NCBI GenBank assembly: GCA_014799465.1
Contig: JAAVHZ010000068.1
Coordinates: forward strand, 1-64,000
DNA length: 64,000 nucleotides
Origin: Lachnospiraceae bacterium
Lineage (GTDB): Bacteria; Bacillota; Clostridia; Lachnospirales; Lachnospiraceae
Direction: 5' to 3'
Each line of letters begins with the position of its first letter. Positions within the stretch are counted from its first letter, which is position 1. A program made the position numbers and the translations under genes. The notes below the pieces were generated by a model that saw only the letters and a list, made by a program, of their open reading frames with translations, made no database searches and was not told the origin of the DNA. Positions 41,515 to 52,669 of the stretch are shown here, piece by piece.

Positions 41515-44358
41515 ATGGCATCAGATAAATCAATAAAAAAGTATATTAAAATAAGAGGGGCAAATGAGCATAATTTAAAAAAAATAGATGTAGATATACC
41601 ACGTAATAAGTTTGTTGTACTGACCGGATTAAGTGGTTCAGGAAAATCATCACTGGCATTTGATACTATTTACGCAGAAGGACAGAGACGATATATGGAA
41701 TCCTTATCGTCTTACGCAAGACAGTTCTTAGGACAGATGGAAAAACCGGAGGTAGAGAGTATAGAGGGACTGCCTCCTGCAATATCCATTGACCAGAAGT
41801 CAACGAACAGAAATCCACGTTCTACAGTTGGAACGGTGACAGAAATATATGATTATTTTAGACTTTTGTATGCAAGAGTAGGTATACCACACTGCCCGAA
41901 ATGCGGCAAGGAGATAAAGAAACAGACTGTAGATCAGATGACGGACCAGATTATGTCATTACCGGAGAGAAGTAAAATCCAGCTTCTTGCCCCGGTAGTA
42001 CGAGGTAGAAAAGGTGAGCATGTAAAAGTATTGCAGCAGGCTAAAAAGAGCGGATTTGTTCGTGTGAGAATAGATGGAAATATGTATGAGCTTACAGAAG
42101 AAATTAAGCTGGAAAAAAATAAAAAGCACAATATTGAGATAGTTGTGGATCGATTATCTATAAGAGAAGGAATAGAAAAAAGACTAACAGATTCTATTGA
42201 AACTGTTTTGAAATTGTCAGAAGGACTTATGATAGTGGATGTAATAGATGGTGAGCCAATAAATTTCAGCCAGAGCTTTTCATGCCCCGACTGTGGTATC
42301 AGTATTGACGAAATCCAGCCGCGAAGTTTTTCGTTTAACAATCCTTTTGGTGCATGTCCTGTATGTTCAGGTCTTGGATACAAAATGGAGTTCGATCTGG
42401 AGCTTATGATACCTGATAAAAGCATCAGCATAAATGATGGTGCAATAGTTGCAATGGGATGGCAGTCATCAGGAAAGGAAGGCAGTTTTACCCATGCTAT
42501 ATTGGAAGCACTGGCAAAAGAATATGATTTTTCACTTGATACACCATTTGATGAGTTATCCGATACGGCAAAAGACATTATTATAAATGGAACAAGAGGT
42601 AAGGAAGTAAAGGTGTATTATAAGGGTCAGCGTGGTGAAGGTGTTTATGATGTGGCATTTGAAGGACTGATAGCAAATGAGCAGCGTCGATACAGGGAAA
42701 CTTATTCTGAGAACCAAAAACAGGAGTATGAGCAGTTTATGAAGATTACTCCATGCAGTGAGTGTAAGGGACACCGACTTAAGAAAGAATCATTGGCAGT
42801 GACGGTATCTGATAAAAATATATATGAAATTACGTCAATGCCTATATTGGATTTAAATAAGTATCTGGAAGAGATAAGCATTTCCGAATATCAGCATAGA
42901 ATAGGTGACACGATTTTAAAGGAAATAAAGTCGAGAATAAGCTTTTTGGTAGATGTAGGTCTGGATTACCTTACTCTTTCAAGAGGAACTGCCACTTTGT
43001 CAGGAGGGGAAGCACAAAGAATACGTCTTGCTACACAGATAGGTTCAGGTCTGGTCGGTGTTGCATATATTCTTGATGAACCAAGTATAGGACTTCACCA
43101 GAAGGATAATGATAAATTGCTTAAAGCAATGCTCCATTTGCGTGACTTGGGTAATTCTCTTATAGTGGTGGAGCATGATGAGGACACTATGTTGGCAGCC
43201 GATTATATAGTAGATATAGGACCGGGAGCAGGGGACCATGGCGGCGAAGTAGTTGCAGAAGGTAATGCAAAGGAAATAATGAAAAATGAGAATTCAATAA
43301 CCGGAGCTTATCTTAGTGGTAACAAATTTATTCCTGTTCCATCGGAACGGAGAAAACCGACAGGATATTTAAAGATTACAGGTGCAAGGCAGAATAATCT
43401 TAAGAATATAGATGTTGAAATACCACTGGGCATAATGACTTGTGTAACGGGTGTGTCAGGCTCAGGAAAAAGTTCATTAATAAATGAGATATTGTACAAG
43501 TCTCTGGCAAAACGTTTAAACAGAGCAAGAACTATTCCGGGCGACCATGACAAAATTGAAGGCTGGGAACAGTTGGATAAAATTATAGATATAGACCAGT
43601 CACCTATTGGAAGAACACCAAGATCCAATCCCGCCACATATACAGGTGTCTTTGAGCTTATAAGAGATTTGTTTGCCTCCACTGCGGATGCAAAGGCAAA
43701 GGGCTACAAAAAAGGACGGTTCAGTTTTAATGTGAAAGGAGGAAGATGTGAGGCATGTAATGGCGACGGAATAATAAAGATAGAGATGCATTTTCTTCCA
43801 GATGTGTATGTTCCATGTGAAGTATGTGATGGAAAGCGTTATAACCGCGAAACACTTGAAGTCAAATATAAAGGAAAAAGCATTTACGATGTTCTTGATA
43901 TGACTGTAGAAGATGCTGTTAAGTTTTTTGAAAATGTTCCGATGATTCACAGAAAAATAAAAACGCTGCAGGAAGTAGGACTGGGCTACATTAAACTGGG
44001 CCAGCCATCCACCACCTTATCCGGCGGGGAGGCACAGCGTATCAAGCTTGCTACGGAACTCAGCAGACGCAGCACAGGCAAGACAATATATGTTCTTGAT
44101 GAGCCTACCACAGGACTTCATTTTGAGGACGTAAATAAACTGGTAGAGATATTAAGGCGGCTTTCGGATACAGGAAATACAGTAGTTGTAATTGAGCATA
44201 ATCTTGATGTTATAAAAACAGCAGATTATATTATTGACATAGGACCTGACGGCGGAGATAAGGGAGGAACCATTATAGCCAAAGGAACACCTGAAGCTAT
44301 TGCAAAATCCAAGAAGTCATATACAGGAAAGTTCCTAAAAAAATATTTATCAAAGTAG
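41515..44358 (+). CDS. uvrA: Excinuclease ABC subunit A
   Basis: [60 protein letters not shown]; two ABC signatures LSGGEAQRI. Confidence 0.98.
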   Translation: MASDKSIKKYIKIRGANEHNLKKIDVDIPRNKFVVLTGLSGSGKSSLAFDTIYAEGQRRYMESLSSYARQFLGQMEKPEVESIEGLPPAISIDQKSTNRNPRSTVGTVTEIYDYFRLLYARVGIPHCPKCGKEIKKQTVDQMTDQIMSLPERSKIQLLAPVVRGRKGEHVKVLQQAKKSGFVRVRIDGNMYELTEEIKLEKNKKHNIEIVVDRLSIREGIEKRLTDSIETVLKLSEGLMIVDVIDGEPINFSQSFSCPDCGISIDEIQPRSFSFNNPFGACPVCSGLGYKMEFDLELMIPDKSISINDGAIVAMGWQSSGKEGSFTHAILEALAKEYDFSLDTPFDELSDTAKDIIINGTRGKEVKVYYKGQRGEGVYDVAFEGLIANEQRRYRETYSENQKQEYEQFMKITPCSECKGHRLKKESLAVTVSDKNIYEITSMPILDLNKYLEEISISEYQHRIGDTILKEIKSRISFLVDVGLDYLTLSRGTATLSGGEAQRIRLATQIGSGLVGVAYILDEPSIGLHQKDNDKLLKAMLHLRDLGNSLIVVEHDEDTMLAADYIVDIGPGAGDHGGEVVAEGNAKEIMKNENSITGAYLSGNKFIPVPSERRKPTGYLKITGARQNNLKNIDVEIPLGIMTCVTGVSGSGKSSLINEILYKSLAKRLNRARTIPGDHDKIEGWEQLDKIIDIDQSPIGRTPRSNPATYTGVFELIRDLFASTADAKAKGYKKGRFSFNVKGGRCEACNGDGIIKIEMHFLPDVYVPCEVCDGKRYNRETLEVKYKGKSIYDVLDMTVEDAVKFFENVPMIHRKIKTLQEVGLGYIKLGQPSTTLSGGEAQRIKLATELSRRSTGKTIYVLDEPTTGLHFEDVNKLVEILRRLSDTGNTVVVIEHNLDVIKTADYIIDIGPDGGDKGGTIIAKGTPEAIAKSKKSYTGKFLKKYLSK

Positions 44359-44365
44359 AAGTCAG

Positions 44366-44394
44366 TTGACAATAACAAATCATTTATCTATAAT
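44366..44394 (+). promoter_or_regulatory. Consensus sigma-A promoter upstream of guaA
   Basis: TTGACA-N17-TATAAT, perfect consensus. Confidence 0.8.
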
Positions 44395-44492
44395 TTGTTT
44401 ATAAACCATAGTTCTGAGAAATGAATTGTTATATTAAAACTAATTTAAAGTACTAATCAGTAAAAATACAATATTTAGATGGAGGTACTATT

Positions 44493-46034
44493 TTGAAAAG
44501 GGAAATGATAATTGTTCTTGACTTTGGCGGTCAGTACAATCAATTAATTGCAAGACGCGTAAGAGAATGTAACGTATACTGCGAAGTTCACCCATATACT
44601 ATGAGCCTTGATAAGATTAGGGAAATGAATCCTAAAGGAATTATATTTACAGGTGGTCCCAACAGTGTGTATGGCGATGATGCACCAAGATGTTCGAAGG
44701 AAATATTTGATATGGGAATCCCTATTCTGGGAATATGCTATGGTTCACAGCTTATGGCATACCTGCTGGGAGGAAGCGTTACTTCCGCTCCTGTCAGCGA
44801 GTATGGTAAAACAGAGGTAAATGTGGAAAATTCATCAAAGTTGTTTACAAATGTGAGCGACACAACTATATGCTGGATGAGTCATACTGACTATATAGAG
44901 AAAGCACCTGAAGGCTTTACTATTACCGCCCACACTTCTGTTTGTCCTGTAGCGGGAATGGAGTGTGCCGAGAGAAACCTGTATGCAGTACAGTTCCATC
45001 CGGAGGTAATGCATACACCAGAGGGCATGAAAATGCTATCAGGATTCGTGTATGATGTTTGTAAATGCTCAGGAGATTGGAAAATGGATTCCTTTGTAGA
45101 TACAACCATTAATGAAATTCGTCACAAAGTCGGCAATGGCAAGGTTTTGTGTGCACTTTCAGGTGGTGTGGATTCATCGGTAGCAGCAGTACTTCTGGCA
45201 AGAGCAGTCGGAAAACAGCTTACATGTGTATTTGTAGACCATGGTCTTCTTCGTAAAAACGAAGGTGATGAGGTGGAGGCCGTATTTGGACCGGATGGTC
45301 ACTATGACCTTAATTTTATCCGTGTAAATGCACAGGAGAGGTTTTACAATAAATTAAAAGGTATAGAAGAACCTGAAGAGAAACGTAAAATTATTGGTGA
45401 GGAGTTCATTAGGGTATTTGAAGAGGAAGCCAAAAAGATAGGTGCCGTAGATTATCTCGTTCAAGGTACAATATATCCTGATGTAATAGAGAGTGGACTT
45501 GGCAAGTCAGACGTAATCAAGTCTCATCATAATGTAGGTGGTCTGCCTGAGTGTGTTGATTTTAAGGAAATTATAGAACCGTTAAGACTTCTGTTTAAAG
45601 ATGAGGTCCGCAAGGCAGGACTTGAGCTTGGTATCCCAGATTATCTTGTATTCCGTCAGCCTTTCCCAGGTCCGGGACTTGGCATAAGAATTATTGGGGA
45701 AGTAACTAAAGACAAGGTGCGTATTGTGCAGGATGCAGATGCCATCTACCGCGAAGAGATAGCAAAAGCCGGAGTTGATAAAGGTCTTGGACAGTATTTT
45801 GCTGCTCTTACTAATATGCGTTCAGTGGGTGTAATGGGTGATGAAAGAACTTATGATTATGCAATTGCATTGAGGGCAGTGTGTACAAGTGATTTTATGA
45901 CTGCGGAGGCAGCACAGATTCCGTGGGAAGTTCTGCAGGTGGTGATGAATAGGATAATTAATGAGGTTAAAGGGGTTAATCGGGTAATGTATGATTTGAC
46001 TAGTAAGCCGCCGGGGACGATTGAGTTCGAATAA
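44493..46034 (+). CDS. guaA: GMP synthase (glutamine-hydrolysing)
   Basis: GATase [31 protein letters not shown]-terminus [17 protein letters not shown]. Confidence 0.98.
   Translation: MKREMIIVLDFGGQYNQLIARRVRECNVYCEVHPYTMSLDKIREMNPKGIIFTGGPNSVYGDDAPRCSKEIFDMGIPILGICYGSQLMAYLLGGSVTSAPVSEYGKTEVNVENSSKLFTNVSDTTICWMSHTDYIEKAPEGFTITAHTSVCPVAGMECAERNLYAVQFHPEVMHTPEGMKMLSGFVYDVCKCSGDWKMDSFVDTTINEIRHKVGNGKVLCALSGGVDSSVAAVLLARAVGKQLTCVFVDHGLLRKNEGDEVEAVFGPDGHYDLNFIRVNAQERFYNKLKGIEEPEEKRKIIGEEFIRVFEEEAKKIGAVDYLVQGTIYPDVIESGLGKSDVIKSHHNVGGLPECVDFKEIIEPLRLLFKDEVRKAGLELGIPDYLVFRQPFPGPGLGIRIIGEVTKDKVRIVQDADAIYREEIAKAGVDKGLGQYFAALTNMRSVGVMGDERTYDYAIALRAVCTSDFMTAEAAQIPWEVLQVVMNRIINEVKGVNRVMYDLTSKPPGTIEFE
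46023..46033 (+). other. Putative att core copy 1 (guaA 3' end): GAGTTCGAATA
   Basis: Identical 11-mer recurs at 47228 and 54028. Confidence 0.75.
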
Positions 46035-46151
46035 TACAAGGGTGTATAGTTTATTATATATGGCAGGTGGTCTATATGAACGCCTACTGTATTTGATAAA
46101 TATTATATATACATTTTGAGATAAGTATTGTTGCCAAATAGGAGAGGTGTA

Positions 46152-47099
46152 ATGAGTAAAAGGTATAAGATTATTTTGGTTGGAATTATTGTTGTCTTTT
46201 TTGCTTGTTTGATATATAGTTTTATTGATAGAGATTTTGATTTTATTACATATATAGCTGGACTATCCAGTTTCTTTGTTGCATTACTTACAGTTGTATA
46301 TGTATACACGACTAATGAACAATTGAAAATGATGAATAAACAATTAAAACAAATGGAAAAGGAACAAAAGCAACAACGACAGCCATTTCCACATATGAAT
46401 AAGGTTGAGTTAGAAATCGAGAAACCTAGGTTTTTCTATACACCACCAACAGATGAGTATTCATGTCAATCAAGGTATCGCATAATAGCAAATATCGATA
46501 ACCTTACAAATGAGCCGGCAGTGTTATTAGATGTGGTTGCAACAATTAATATACCACAAGATAACAATATAATTGTGCTTGATACAACTACAGAACGAAT
46601 CAATGTATTGTCAAAAGAATATAATGATAAGATAGAAGTCAGTTTCCTTTTTTCAGGAGATGAAAAAGCAAAATTATTTGAGGCATTAAGAAACAAAAAG
46701 GCAAGTGAATTCCCAAGATTAAATATTTGCATTTATTATAGGAACCTTGTGGGAGGTTGTTTTAAACAAAAGAATTCATTTTATATTTTGCCAGAAGACC
46801 TAGATGTAATAAATAATTGGCATATAATAGTGAATTCGTTTGAGGTAGAATATTATGAAAAATTAAAAAAATTAAGAAACTTGGAAAAAGGTGATAAATT
46901 GCGAGAAATTCTTTTTGATGAAATTAAGCAAGATATTATAAAAAGATTAGAAGATGACTCAACAATTAAACTTGAAACTATGGCAATAAGTATAGCTTTT
47001 TCTATAGATTTTTTAGCAGAAAAAGAATATGTAAACGAAATTGACAAAATTAGTTATTATAGTCGATTTATTGGGGTTGAACCTGAATGCAAAGAGTAG
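46152..47099 (+). CDS. Hypothetical membrane protein, sole cargo of first att-bounded segment
   Basis: Two N-terminal TM helices, coiled coil (NEQLKMMNKQLKQMEKEQKQQ), then soluble domain. Confidence 0.75.
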   Translation: MSKRYKIILVGIIVVFFACLIYSFIDRDFDFITYIAGLSSFFVALLTVVYVYTTNEQLKMMNKQLKQMEKEQKQQRQPFPHMNKVELEIEKPRFFYTPPTDEYSCQSRYRIIANIDNLTNEPAVLLDVVATINIPQDNNIIVLDTTTERINVLSKEYNDKIEVSFLFSGDEKAKLFEALRNKKASEFPRLNICIYYRNLVGGCFKQKNSFYILPEDLDVINNWHIIVNSFEVEYYEKLKKLRNLEKGDKLREILFDEIKQDIIKRLEDDSTIKLETMAISIAFSIDFLAEKEYVNEIDKISYYSRFIGVEPECKE

Positions 47100-47110
47100 A
47101 ATTACATGGC

Positions 47111-47239
47111 AACATTTTGGCAACAGAAAATCAGTAAGCCAGAATAAATGATGTAATTGAAGTAAAAAGCAGTGTGTATTTGCATAAAACTTAAACAAAT
47201 ATAGTTAAGAGCAACAAAGGACACTTCGAGTTCGAATAG
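47111..47239 (+). repeat. Element right-end repeat copy 1, with att core copy 2 (47228..47238)
   Basis: Gapless alignment to 53911..54039, about 18 mismatches in 129 by hand count. Confidence 0.85.
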
Positions 47240-47246
47240 TAAACAG

Positions 47247-47290
47247 AGAGCCGGGAAGCCGCACATAAACAGCGGACTTTCCGGCTTTTA
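47247..47290. terminator. GC-rich hairpin terminator after att copy 2
   Basis: agccgggaagccgc-acataaaca-gcggactttccggctttt. Confidence 0.7.
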
Positions 47291-47335
47291 GCTTGTGGCG
47301 AGATACCTTTTTGATACCTATTTTTTCAAATAAAC

Positions 47336-47700
47336 TTATTTAGTATATTTCCTAAATAAAGTTGCAGTAAATAATGTCATGATTATAGAACCGCATAATA
47401 GTTCAACAGACATGGCTATTTGTGTAATGCCGGATGTGGGAGCAGTGCTGCCTTGTCCCACTGTTAATAAGTGTAATAAAGCTGTAATATAGACTTTGGA
47501 GCCAATCAAATATTGTCTGACGATTAATAGCAAAAGTACAATTTTTAAAATAGTTGATTGAACAAGTAGAGGAATTAGGAGTAAATCCAGTAAACATATA
47601 AATAAAGCTGAATAGTAGTATTAAGAAGATTATACTTATAAACGCTTTGAAAGGTTTTTCTCCATATCCTATTATTGCTTCTAATAAATAATAAGGTAAA
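47336..47700 (-). pseudogene. Frameshifted two-TM potassium-channel-like gene
   Basis: Minus-strand frames read IGYGEKPFKAFISIIF...LQSLYYSFITL then, shifted, TVGQGSTAPTSGITQIAMSVELLCGSIIMTLFTATLFRK (selectivity-filter-like); 5' limit uncertain. Confidence 0.5.
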
Positions 47701-48052
47701 GCAGATATGACTTTTTTGCTTCTAGTTTCTGCTTTCTTGCGTTGATAATAAAAATTAGCTATATGATTATCATCTTCTCGTATATGATTGGAGATTGATA
47801 GGATATGACGGATATGGAAAAGAAAGTCATGGTGCGGCTGTGTGCAAAGATTCTGACAAAAACAGAATTGTATGATGCAGATATGGAAGTACTGAACTTG
47901 ATTGACTGGATATGTGTGTAGGAGCAGATTAAGACAAACAACAATGCAATTCGCAATCTGACTGGAGAATATAAGAAGATAGAGCCAGATTGCCGGGAGG
48001 GAGTGAGGCGCAGTTGGAGCGGATGAAAGAACTCTGTAAAGAGCGGAATAAT

Positions 48053-48190
48053 CTGTATGAGAAACGGAATAACTTGAAAGGGCAGAAACAAAAGATTGAG
48101 AAGTCGTTGGTGCGATAAAAAATGTAGAGTGTGGGTGATATGCCCTATATTTTTGTGGTAAATGTAAAGAGAAAGTAGTATAATAAAATC
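48053..48190 (+). repeat. Diverged repeat copy A upstream of acetyltransferase
   Basis: ctgtatgagaa...aagattgagaagtcgtt...tatatttttgtggtaaatg; matches 53513..53645. Confidence 0.75.
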
Positions 48191-48285
48191 TGAAAATTAT
48201 GGTTGATGGAGGTAAAAAGTGAAACGCTGCATTGTAGTAACCGATATAGTCGCATAATAACTATCAGAACATGTAGGATTTTAAA

Positions 48286-48915
48286 ATGACTATATCGGAG
48301 AACAAAATTTATCCCCGGACAGGTGATACCCAAACAGTTTATTTAAAAAATGTGATTACCAATGACAGAATTAAAATTGGTGATTATACAATTTACAACG
48401 ATTTTGTACATGATCCACGAAAATTTGAAAAGAATAATGTATTGTATCATTACCCAGTTAATGGAGATCAGTTACAAATCGGTAAGTTCTGTTCTATTGC
48501 TTGTGGAGCAAGGTTTCTGTTTACCAGTGCAAATCATGCAATGTCTTCACTTTCAACATATCCATTTCCAATATTTTTTGAGGAATGGGAATTGGACGTA
48601 AAAGAGATTACAAGCGCATGGGACAACAAAGGCGATATTGTAATTGGTAATGATGTTTGGATTGGCTTTGAAGCGGTTATTTTATCTGGTGTAACGATTG
48701 GCGATGGAGCGGTTATTGGTACACGAGCAGTTGTTACAAAAGATGTACCGCCTTATACGATCGTTGGAGGTGTTCCTGCAAAACCGATACGAAAACGGTT
48801 TTCGGACGATGTGATTTCTGAATTATTGAAACTTCAATGGTGGAACTGGTCTGAAAACAGGATTAAGAAAAACATTGTGGCGATTCAATCAGGTCGAATT
48901 GAGAATTTGGAATAA
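48286..48915 (+). CDS. CatB/Vat-type xenobiotic O-acetyltransferase (left-handed beta helix)
   Basis: [31 protein letters not shown]...[57 protein letters not shown]. Confidence 0.88.
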   Translation: MTISENKIYPRTGDTQTVYLKNVITNDRIKIGDYTIYNDFVHDPRKFEKNNVLYHYPVNGDQLQIGKFCSIACGARFLFTSANHAMSSLSTYPFPIFFEEWELDVKEITSAWDNKGDIVIGNDVWIGFEAVILSGVTIGDGAVIGTRAVVTKDVPPYTIVGGVPAKPIRKRFSDDVISELLKLQWWNWSENRIKKNIVAIQSGRIENLE

Positions 48916-49048
48916 TTGGTAACAGTTGTGTGGAAATACAGTTTTCTTCAACTTCTTGTCTGTAAGAAAGACGGAATAATTTTCCTTAGTAATGATTTGA
49001 ACACGGTGCTAGCACCATGTAAGTTAATACAGATAAGGGAAAGGTAGT

Positions 49049-49090
49049 AATGTGGCAGTTCGCAGTATCAAGCGGATTGCCACATTTTTA
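49049..49090 (+). terminator. Hairpin terminator
   Basis: aatgtggcagttcgc...gcggattgccacattttt. Confidence 0.75.
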
Positions 49091-49123
49091 TGGAAAAATA
49101 GGCGGTTATGTGGTAATATATAG

Positions 49124-49235
49124 GAACAAAGATAAAAACACAACTCAAGGCAATCTTGCAGAACTGGTAGGTAGTCCAGTCGCACCATTTTGGTGTAAGT
49201 AACCCTCCCTCCTTAGGGTCGTCTGTTCTTTGTTC
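49124..49235 (+). ncRNA. yjdF-motif (azaaromatic) riboswitch
   Basis: aaacacaactcaaggcaa...ctggtaggtagtccagtcgcaccattttggtgtaagtaaccctccctcc core; 9-bp closing stem GAACAAAGA/TCTTTGTTC; directly upstream of YjdF ORF. Confidence 0.85.
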
Positions 49236-49263
49236 ATTACAATTATTTTAAGGAGGAATTGTC

Positions 49264-49680
49264 ATGGACAAAGTTTCGGGAAAGCTGACAGTATTTTTTG
49301 AAGAGTCCTTTTGGGTGGGAGTGTTTGAACGTATATCGGATGGAAAGTTATCTGTGTGTAAGGTTACGTTTGGCGCAGAACCAAAAGACTATGAGGTTTA
49401 TGATTTTGTTCTGAAAAATTATTATCGGTTACTATTTTGTCCAGCTGTGGCATCTGATGTAAAAGAAACTGGTCGCAATCCTAAACGGGTACAGCGCGAA
49501 GTGCGGAAACAAGTACAGAGTACAGGGATAGGTACAAAATCGCAACAGGCTTTGAAATTATAGCAGGAGCAGTTGAAAACTGAACGCAGGATTGTGAGCC
49601 GGGAACAGCGGGAAACGGAGAAACAGCGGCAGTTTGAACTGAAACAGCAGAAAAAGAAGGAGAAGCATAGGGGCAGGTAA
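49264..49680 (+). pseudogene. yjdF: YjdF family protein interrupted by in-frame TAG near the C-terminus
   Basis: MDKVSGKLTVFFEESFWVGVFERISDGKLSVCKVTFGAEPKDYEVYDFVLKNYYRLLF...; TAG at 49561..49563, same frame continues QEQLKTERRIVSREQRETEKQRQFELKQQKKKEKHRGR*. Confidence 0.8.
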
Positions 49681-49730
49681 TATTGCCCCAATTGCACTGA
49701 ATTTGTAATTGGAAAGTGAGGAAAGTGGAA

Positions 49731-49940
49731 ATGCCATATATTATGGTCGAAAGTGGAGCATTATCAGACGAGTAAAAAGAGCTGCTAATTAAGCGATTAA
49801 AAGAAGTGTCTTTTGAGATTATGAAAGTACCACAGGAGTTTTTTGTTACCACAATTAAAGAGGTATCTGATAAAAATTTTGGTATTGGTGGCAAAACGAT
49901 TGATAAGGTTAAAGAAGAATATATAAAGAATCATCAATAG
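49731..49940 (+). pseudogene. 4-oxalocrotonate tautomerase-like gene with in-frame TAA
   Basis: MPYIMVESGALSDE*KELLIKRLKEVSFEIMKVPQEFFVTTIKEVSDKNFGIGGKTIDKVKEEYIKNHQ; stop at 49773..49775. Confidence 0.75.
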
Positions 49941-50059
49941 TTTTTCGCAAATATGTGAATAAAAGTTTAGGGTAGTGGATAATTCTTTCCGTGGTTATGT
50001 TGTATAGGCTATAATAAAAAGATAAAAAGAAGTTTTGTTATTGGAGGAGGAATATAATA

Positions 50060-50857
50060 TTGGATAATCTAAAAAAATTGGAATTAGAATATGAAGGAAT
50101 AAGGAAAACTATTTTAGATTATACTTCGGAGGGTAATATAGTTAATTTTTTAGATGGACTAAAAAAACAAATTGACAAAAAAAACATAGAAGCAATAGAC
50201 TATTATATTAATGAAATATGTGTTTGGTATGAGAAGAATATAAATCAAATATATGAGAATGAGTTTGTTGTGGATCTGTCAGCACATGATAGAAATAAAA
50301 AGATATTAGAAGAAATTCAAACCGGATTTCAAGCGAAGAGAGGAATAGGAAAAGAGGAAAAGAAAATGTATTCAAAAATTTTTTTGAGTCATAATTCATA
50401 TGATAAAAAATACGGTGATGCTATAAGAAATCTTTTAATGAGTTTAGGGTTAAGAAAAGAACAATTGATATATACTTCACATCCTTTACATAAGATTCCG
50501 ACAGGTAATAACATCTTTGAGTATTTAAAACAAAATATACAAAAAGATATTTATGTTATATTTCTTTGGTCGAATGCGTACTTAAAAAGTGCAGCATGCT
50601 TAAATGAAATGGGAGCAGCATGGATAATAGAAAGTGATTATATAAATATGTATACTCCAGATTTTGATTTTAATAACCCACAATATCATAATTGTGCGGT
50701 CGATATAAGGAAAATGGGTGTAGTGTTAAAGAATGATGAACATTGTAAAATGGGAATGGTGGAATTGAAACAGAAACTTATACAAAATTTGGGATTAGCA
50801 ATAGATGAGCAGGAATGGATATATAGCTTAGATGAATTTATGAAAAACATTGTATAG
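50060..50857 (+). CDS. TIR-domain protein with N-terminal helical domain
   Basis: SKIFLSHNSYDKKYGDAIRNLL...IPTGNNIFEYLKQNIQKDIYVIFLWSNAYLKSAACLNEMGAAWI; conserved E in LNEMGAAW; TTG start after ggaggagg. Confidence 0.85.
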   Translation: MDNLKKLELEYEGIRKTILDYTSEGNIVNFLDGLKKQIDKKNIEAIDYYINEICVWYEKNINQIYENEFVVDLSAHDRNKKILEEIQTGFQAKRGIGKEEKKMYSKIFLSHNSYDKKYGDAIRNLLMSLGLRKEQLIYTSHPLHKIPTGNNIFEYLKQNIQKDIYVIFLWSNAYLKSAACLNEMGAAWIIESDYINMYTPDFDFNNPQYHNCAVDIRKMGVVLKNDEHCKMGMVELKQKLIQNLGLAIDEQEWIYSLDEFMKNIV

Positions 50858-50870
50858 AGGGAGAACAGTT

Positions 50871-51353
50871 ATGGAACAGAGAGAAATTCAAGCATTAGAG
50901 GAGTTGGCAAAGAACTTATCTTTATTATCTACAAAAGGAACGGTTACGGCTACTGAAGCCAAAATAAAAGCTATTCAGGTAGAAAAGGACATTGAAAAAA
51001 TTAAAAATCAGTATGATGAGATTGTTAACGTATTAATAGCAGAACGTGCAGAGGCGATTCGTATTGCGCAGGTTTATAAAAACGAAATGGAACGTTATGT
51101 AATTAGTGATAGCGATATTGAACATTTACATAATACTGTAGAATTAGTATTAGATATTATTAAAGAGATGAGCCCAAATATAGATGTAGCAATGTATCAG
51201 AAATTAAAAGAGCTGATTTGTGTTGATGTTTTAAAAGCAATTCAACTTTTAGGATTTAATTATAAGGAGGCTATTGGTGAACCATTAACACAATTATGTG
51301 CAAATGCTATATTAAATAAAACTCAAAAGGTTAGTCAAAATAGAAAGAGATAA
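50871..51353 (+). CDS. Small helical partner protein of the TIR gene
   Basis: Starts 13 bp after TIR stop (MEQREIQALEELAKNLSLLSTKGTVTATEAKI...); no family recognised. Confidence 0.7.
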   Translation: MEQREIQALEELAKNLSLLSTKGTVTATEAKIKAIQVEKDIEKIKNQYDEIVNVLIAERAEAIRIAQVYKNEMERYVISDSDIEHLHNTVELVLDIIKEMSPNIDVAMYQKLKELICVDVLKAIQLLGFNYKEAIGEPLTQLCANAILNKTQKVSQNRKR

Positions 51354-51404
51354 AGAGACTTTGTGATACCTGTTTGCTCTGAAGCTGCAAATAAGGCGTA
51401 AAAT

Positions 51405-51995
51405 ATGGATATTATTGCTAAGAAAAGCCTTAAAGGACAATCAAATGTTTATGCAATTCCATCTGACAAATTGATGGAGGTATTGGAAGAAAATACGGAT
51501 GCACTGTATATGTATCTCAATTGTCTGCCGGGTAGTATTTTTGAATACAAAAAAGCAACTGTAGAAGATATAGAAGAACTGGTAAGAACAAGGATTATTG
51601 TTCTTCGTGCCGCTAATAAATTGTCTGATGATGTAGATATGTATGTGCTGGAACAGGAATCTTTCGCATATTATAAGCGGGCATTGGAATCTGATGAACA
51701 TATCGCATACCTGGTGTACGATAATGATAAGTTTATCGGTTCAGGTGGAGTTAGTTTTTATCAGGTTATGCCAACTTATCACAATCCTACAGGTGAAAAA
51801 GCGTATATTATGAATATGTATACTGCACCGGAATATAGAAGACGGGAAACCACATTACATACATTGGATTTACTGGTAAAGGATGCGTTGGAACGGGGCG
51901 TGTCACAGATTGCGTTAGAGACAACGGATATGGGACGATCATTGTATGAGAAATATGGATTTGTAAAAATGGAAGATGAAATGGAGCTGATATAG
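51405..51995 (+). CDS. GNAT acetyltransferase
   Basis: IYKKATVEDIEELVRTR-type start; GSGGVSFYQVMP...AYIMNMYTAPEYRRRETTLHTLDLLVKDALERG...SLYEKYGFVK. Confidence 0.85.
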   Translation: MDIIAKKSLKGQSNVYAIPSDKLMEVLEENTDALYMYLNCLPGSIFEYKKATVEDIEELVRTRIIVLRAANKLSDDVDMYVLEQESFAYYKRALESDEHIAYLVYDNDKFIGSGGVSFYQVMPTYHNPTGEKAYIMNMYTAPEYRRRETTLHTLDLLVKDALERGVSQIALETTDMGRSLYEKYGFVKMEDEMELI

Positions 51996-52550
51996 TGAGT
52001 AGAAAACTGACCGATTTACAACCATGGGAATGCTTGATGAAGCGAATTGTATGGAAACAATTAGGAGACATTCGGGATAAGAAGATACTTGATTTTGGCA
52101 GTGGTATTGGGGTAACAGCAAATTATCTGGCAGAGCATAACCATGTAGTAGCCATTGAACCAGATGAAGATAGTGTTAAGAAAAGATGGGCAGACAATCA
52201 ATATACGCAAATTGTCGGAAGTACTGAAGAATTGCGTAAATTTGCAGATGGTTGTACTTTTAAATGATTTTGGGCATGCCAATAGTTTGCTTGATGGTAA
52301 TGACGGAATGGCTTCCAAGTATGGAGCGATTCGTTACTATGAGGATGTTGATATTGAAAAATGGTGTCCTGAACTTTCAATTAGGAAGGAACTTGGCATG
52401 AGAACTTTCTGGGATATGCAACAGAATCAGGATATTCATAAGGACACCGATTGGCAGGATAACATGGTGGAAATAGAAAGGCGGGTGTCTGACATAGATG
52501 TATATAAGGATATTGCGTTTTTTAATCATTTGATACTTGGGAAGAGATAG
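51995..52550 (+). pseudogene. SAM-dependent methyltransferase with internal deletion/frameshift
   Basis: ILDFGSGIGVTANYLAEHNHVVAIEPDEDSV in frame 1; VVLLNDFGHANSLLDGNDGMASKYGAIRYYEDVDIEKWCPEL in another frame; central part missing. Confidence 0.8.
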
Positions 52551-52560
52551 GAGACCTATT

Positions 52561-52617
52561 ATGACAAGAGTATATTTTGTGCGTCATGCACAATCGATGC
52601 ATAATTGGAAAGAGTAG
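52561..52617 (+). pseudogene. N-terminal fragment of histidine phosphatase family gene
   Basis: MTRVYFVRHAQSMHNWKE* (RHG-type active site) then stop. Confidence 0.7.
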
Positions 52618-52669
52618 AGTAATCCATGTAAGCAAATAATACGCTCTATCATACGCATTGCCCCTCGTT

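Noticed and set aside
41934-42578. Long minus-strand ORF opposite uvrA
   Set aside because: Antisense to a highly conserved gene; Ser/Ile/Phe-rich composition typical of the shadow frame.
44400-44490. Purine riboswitch in the guaA leader
   Set aside because: No conserved purine-aptamer loops recognised; AT-rich unstructured leader.
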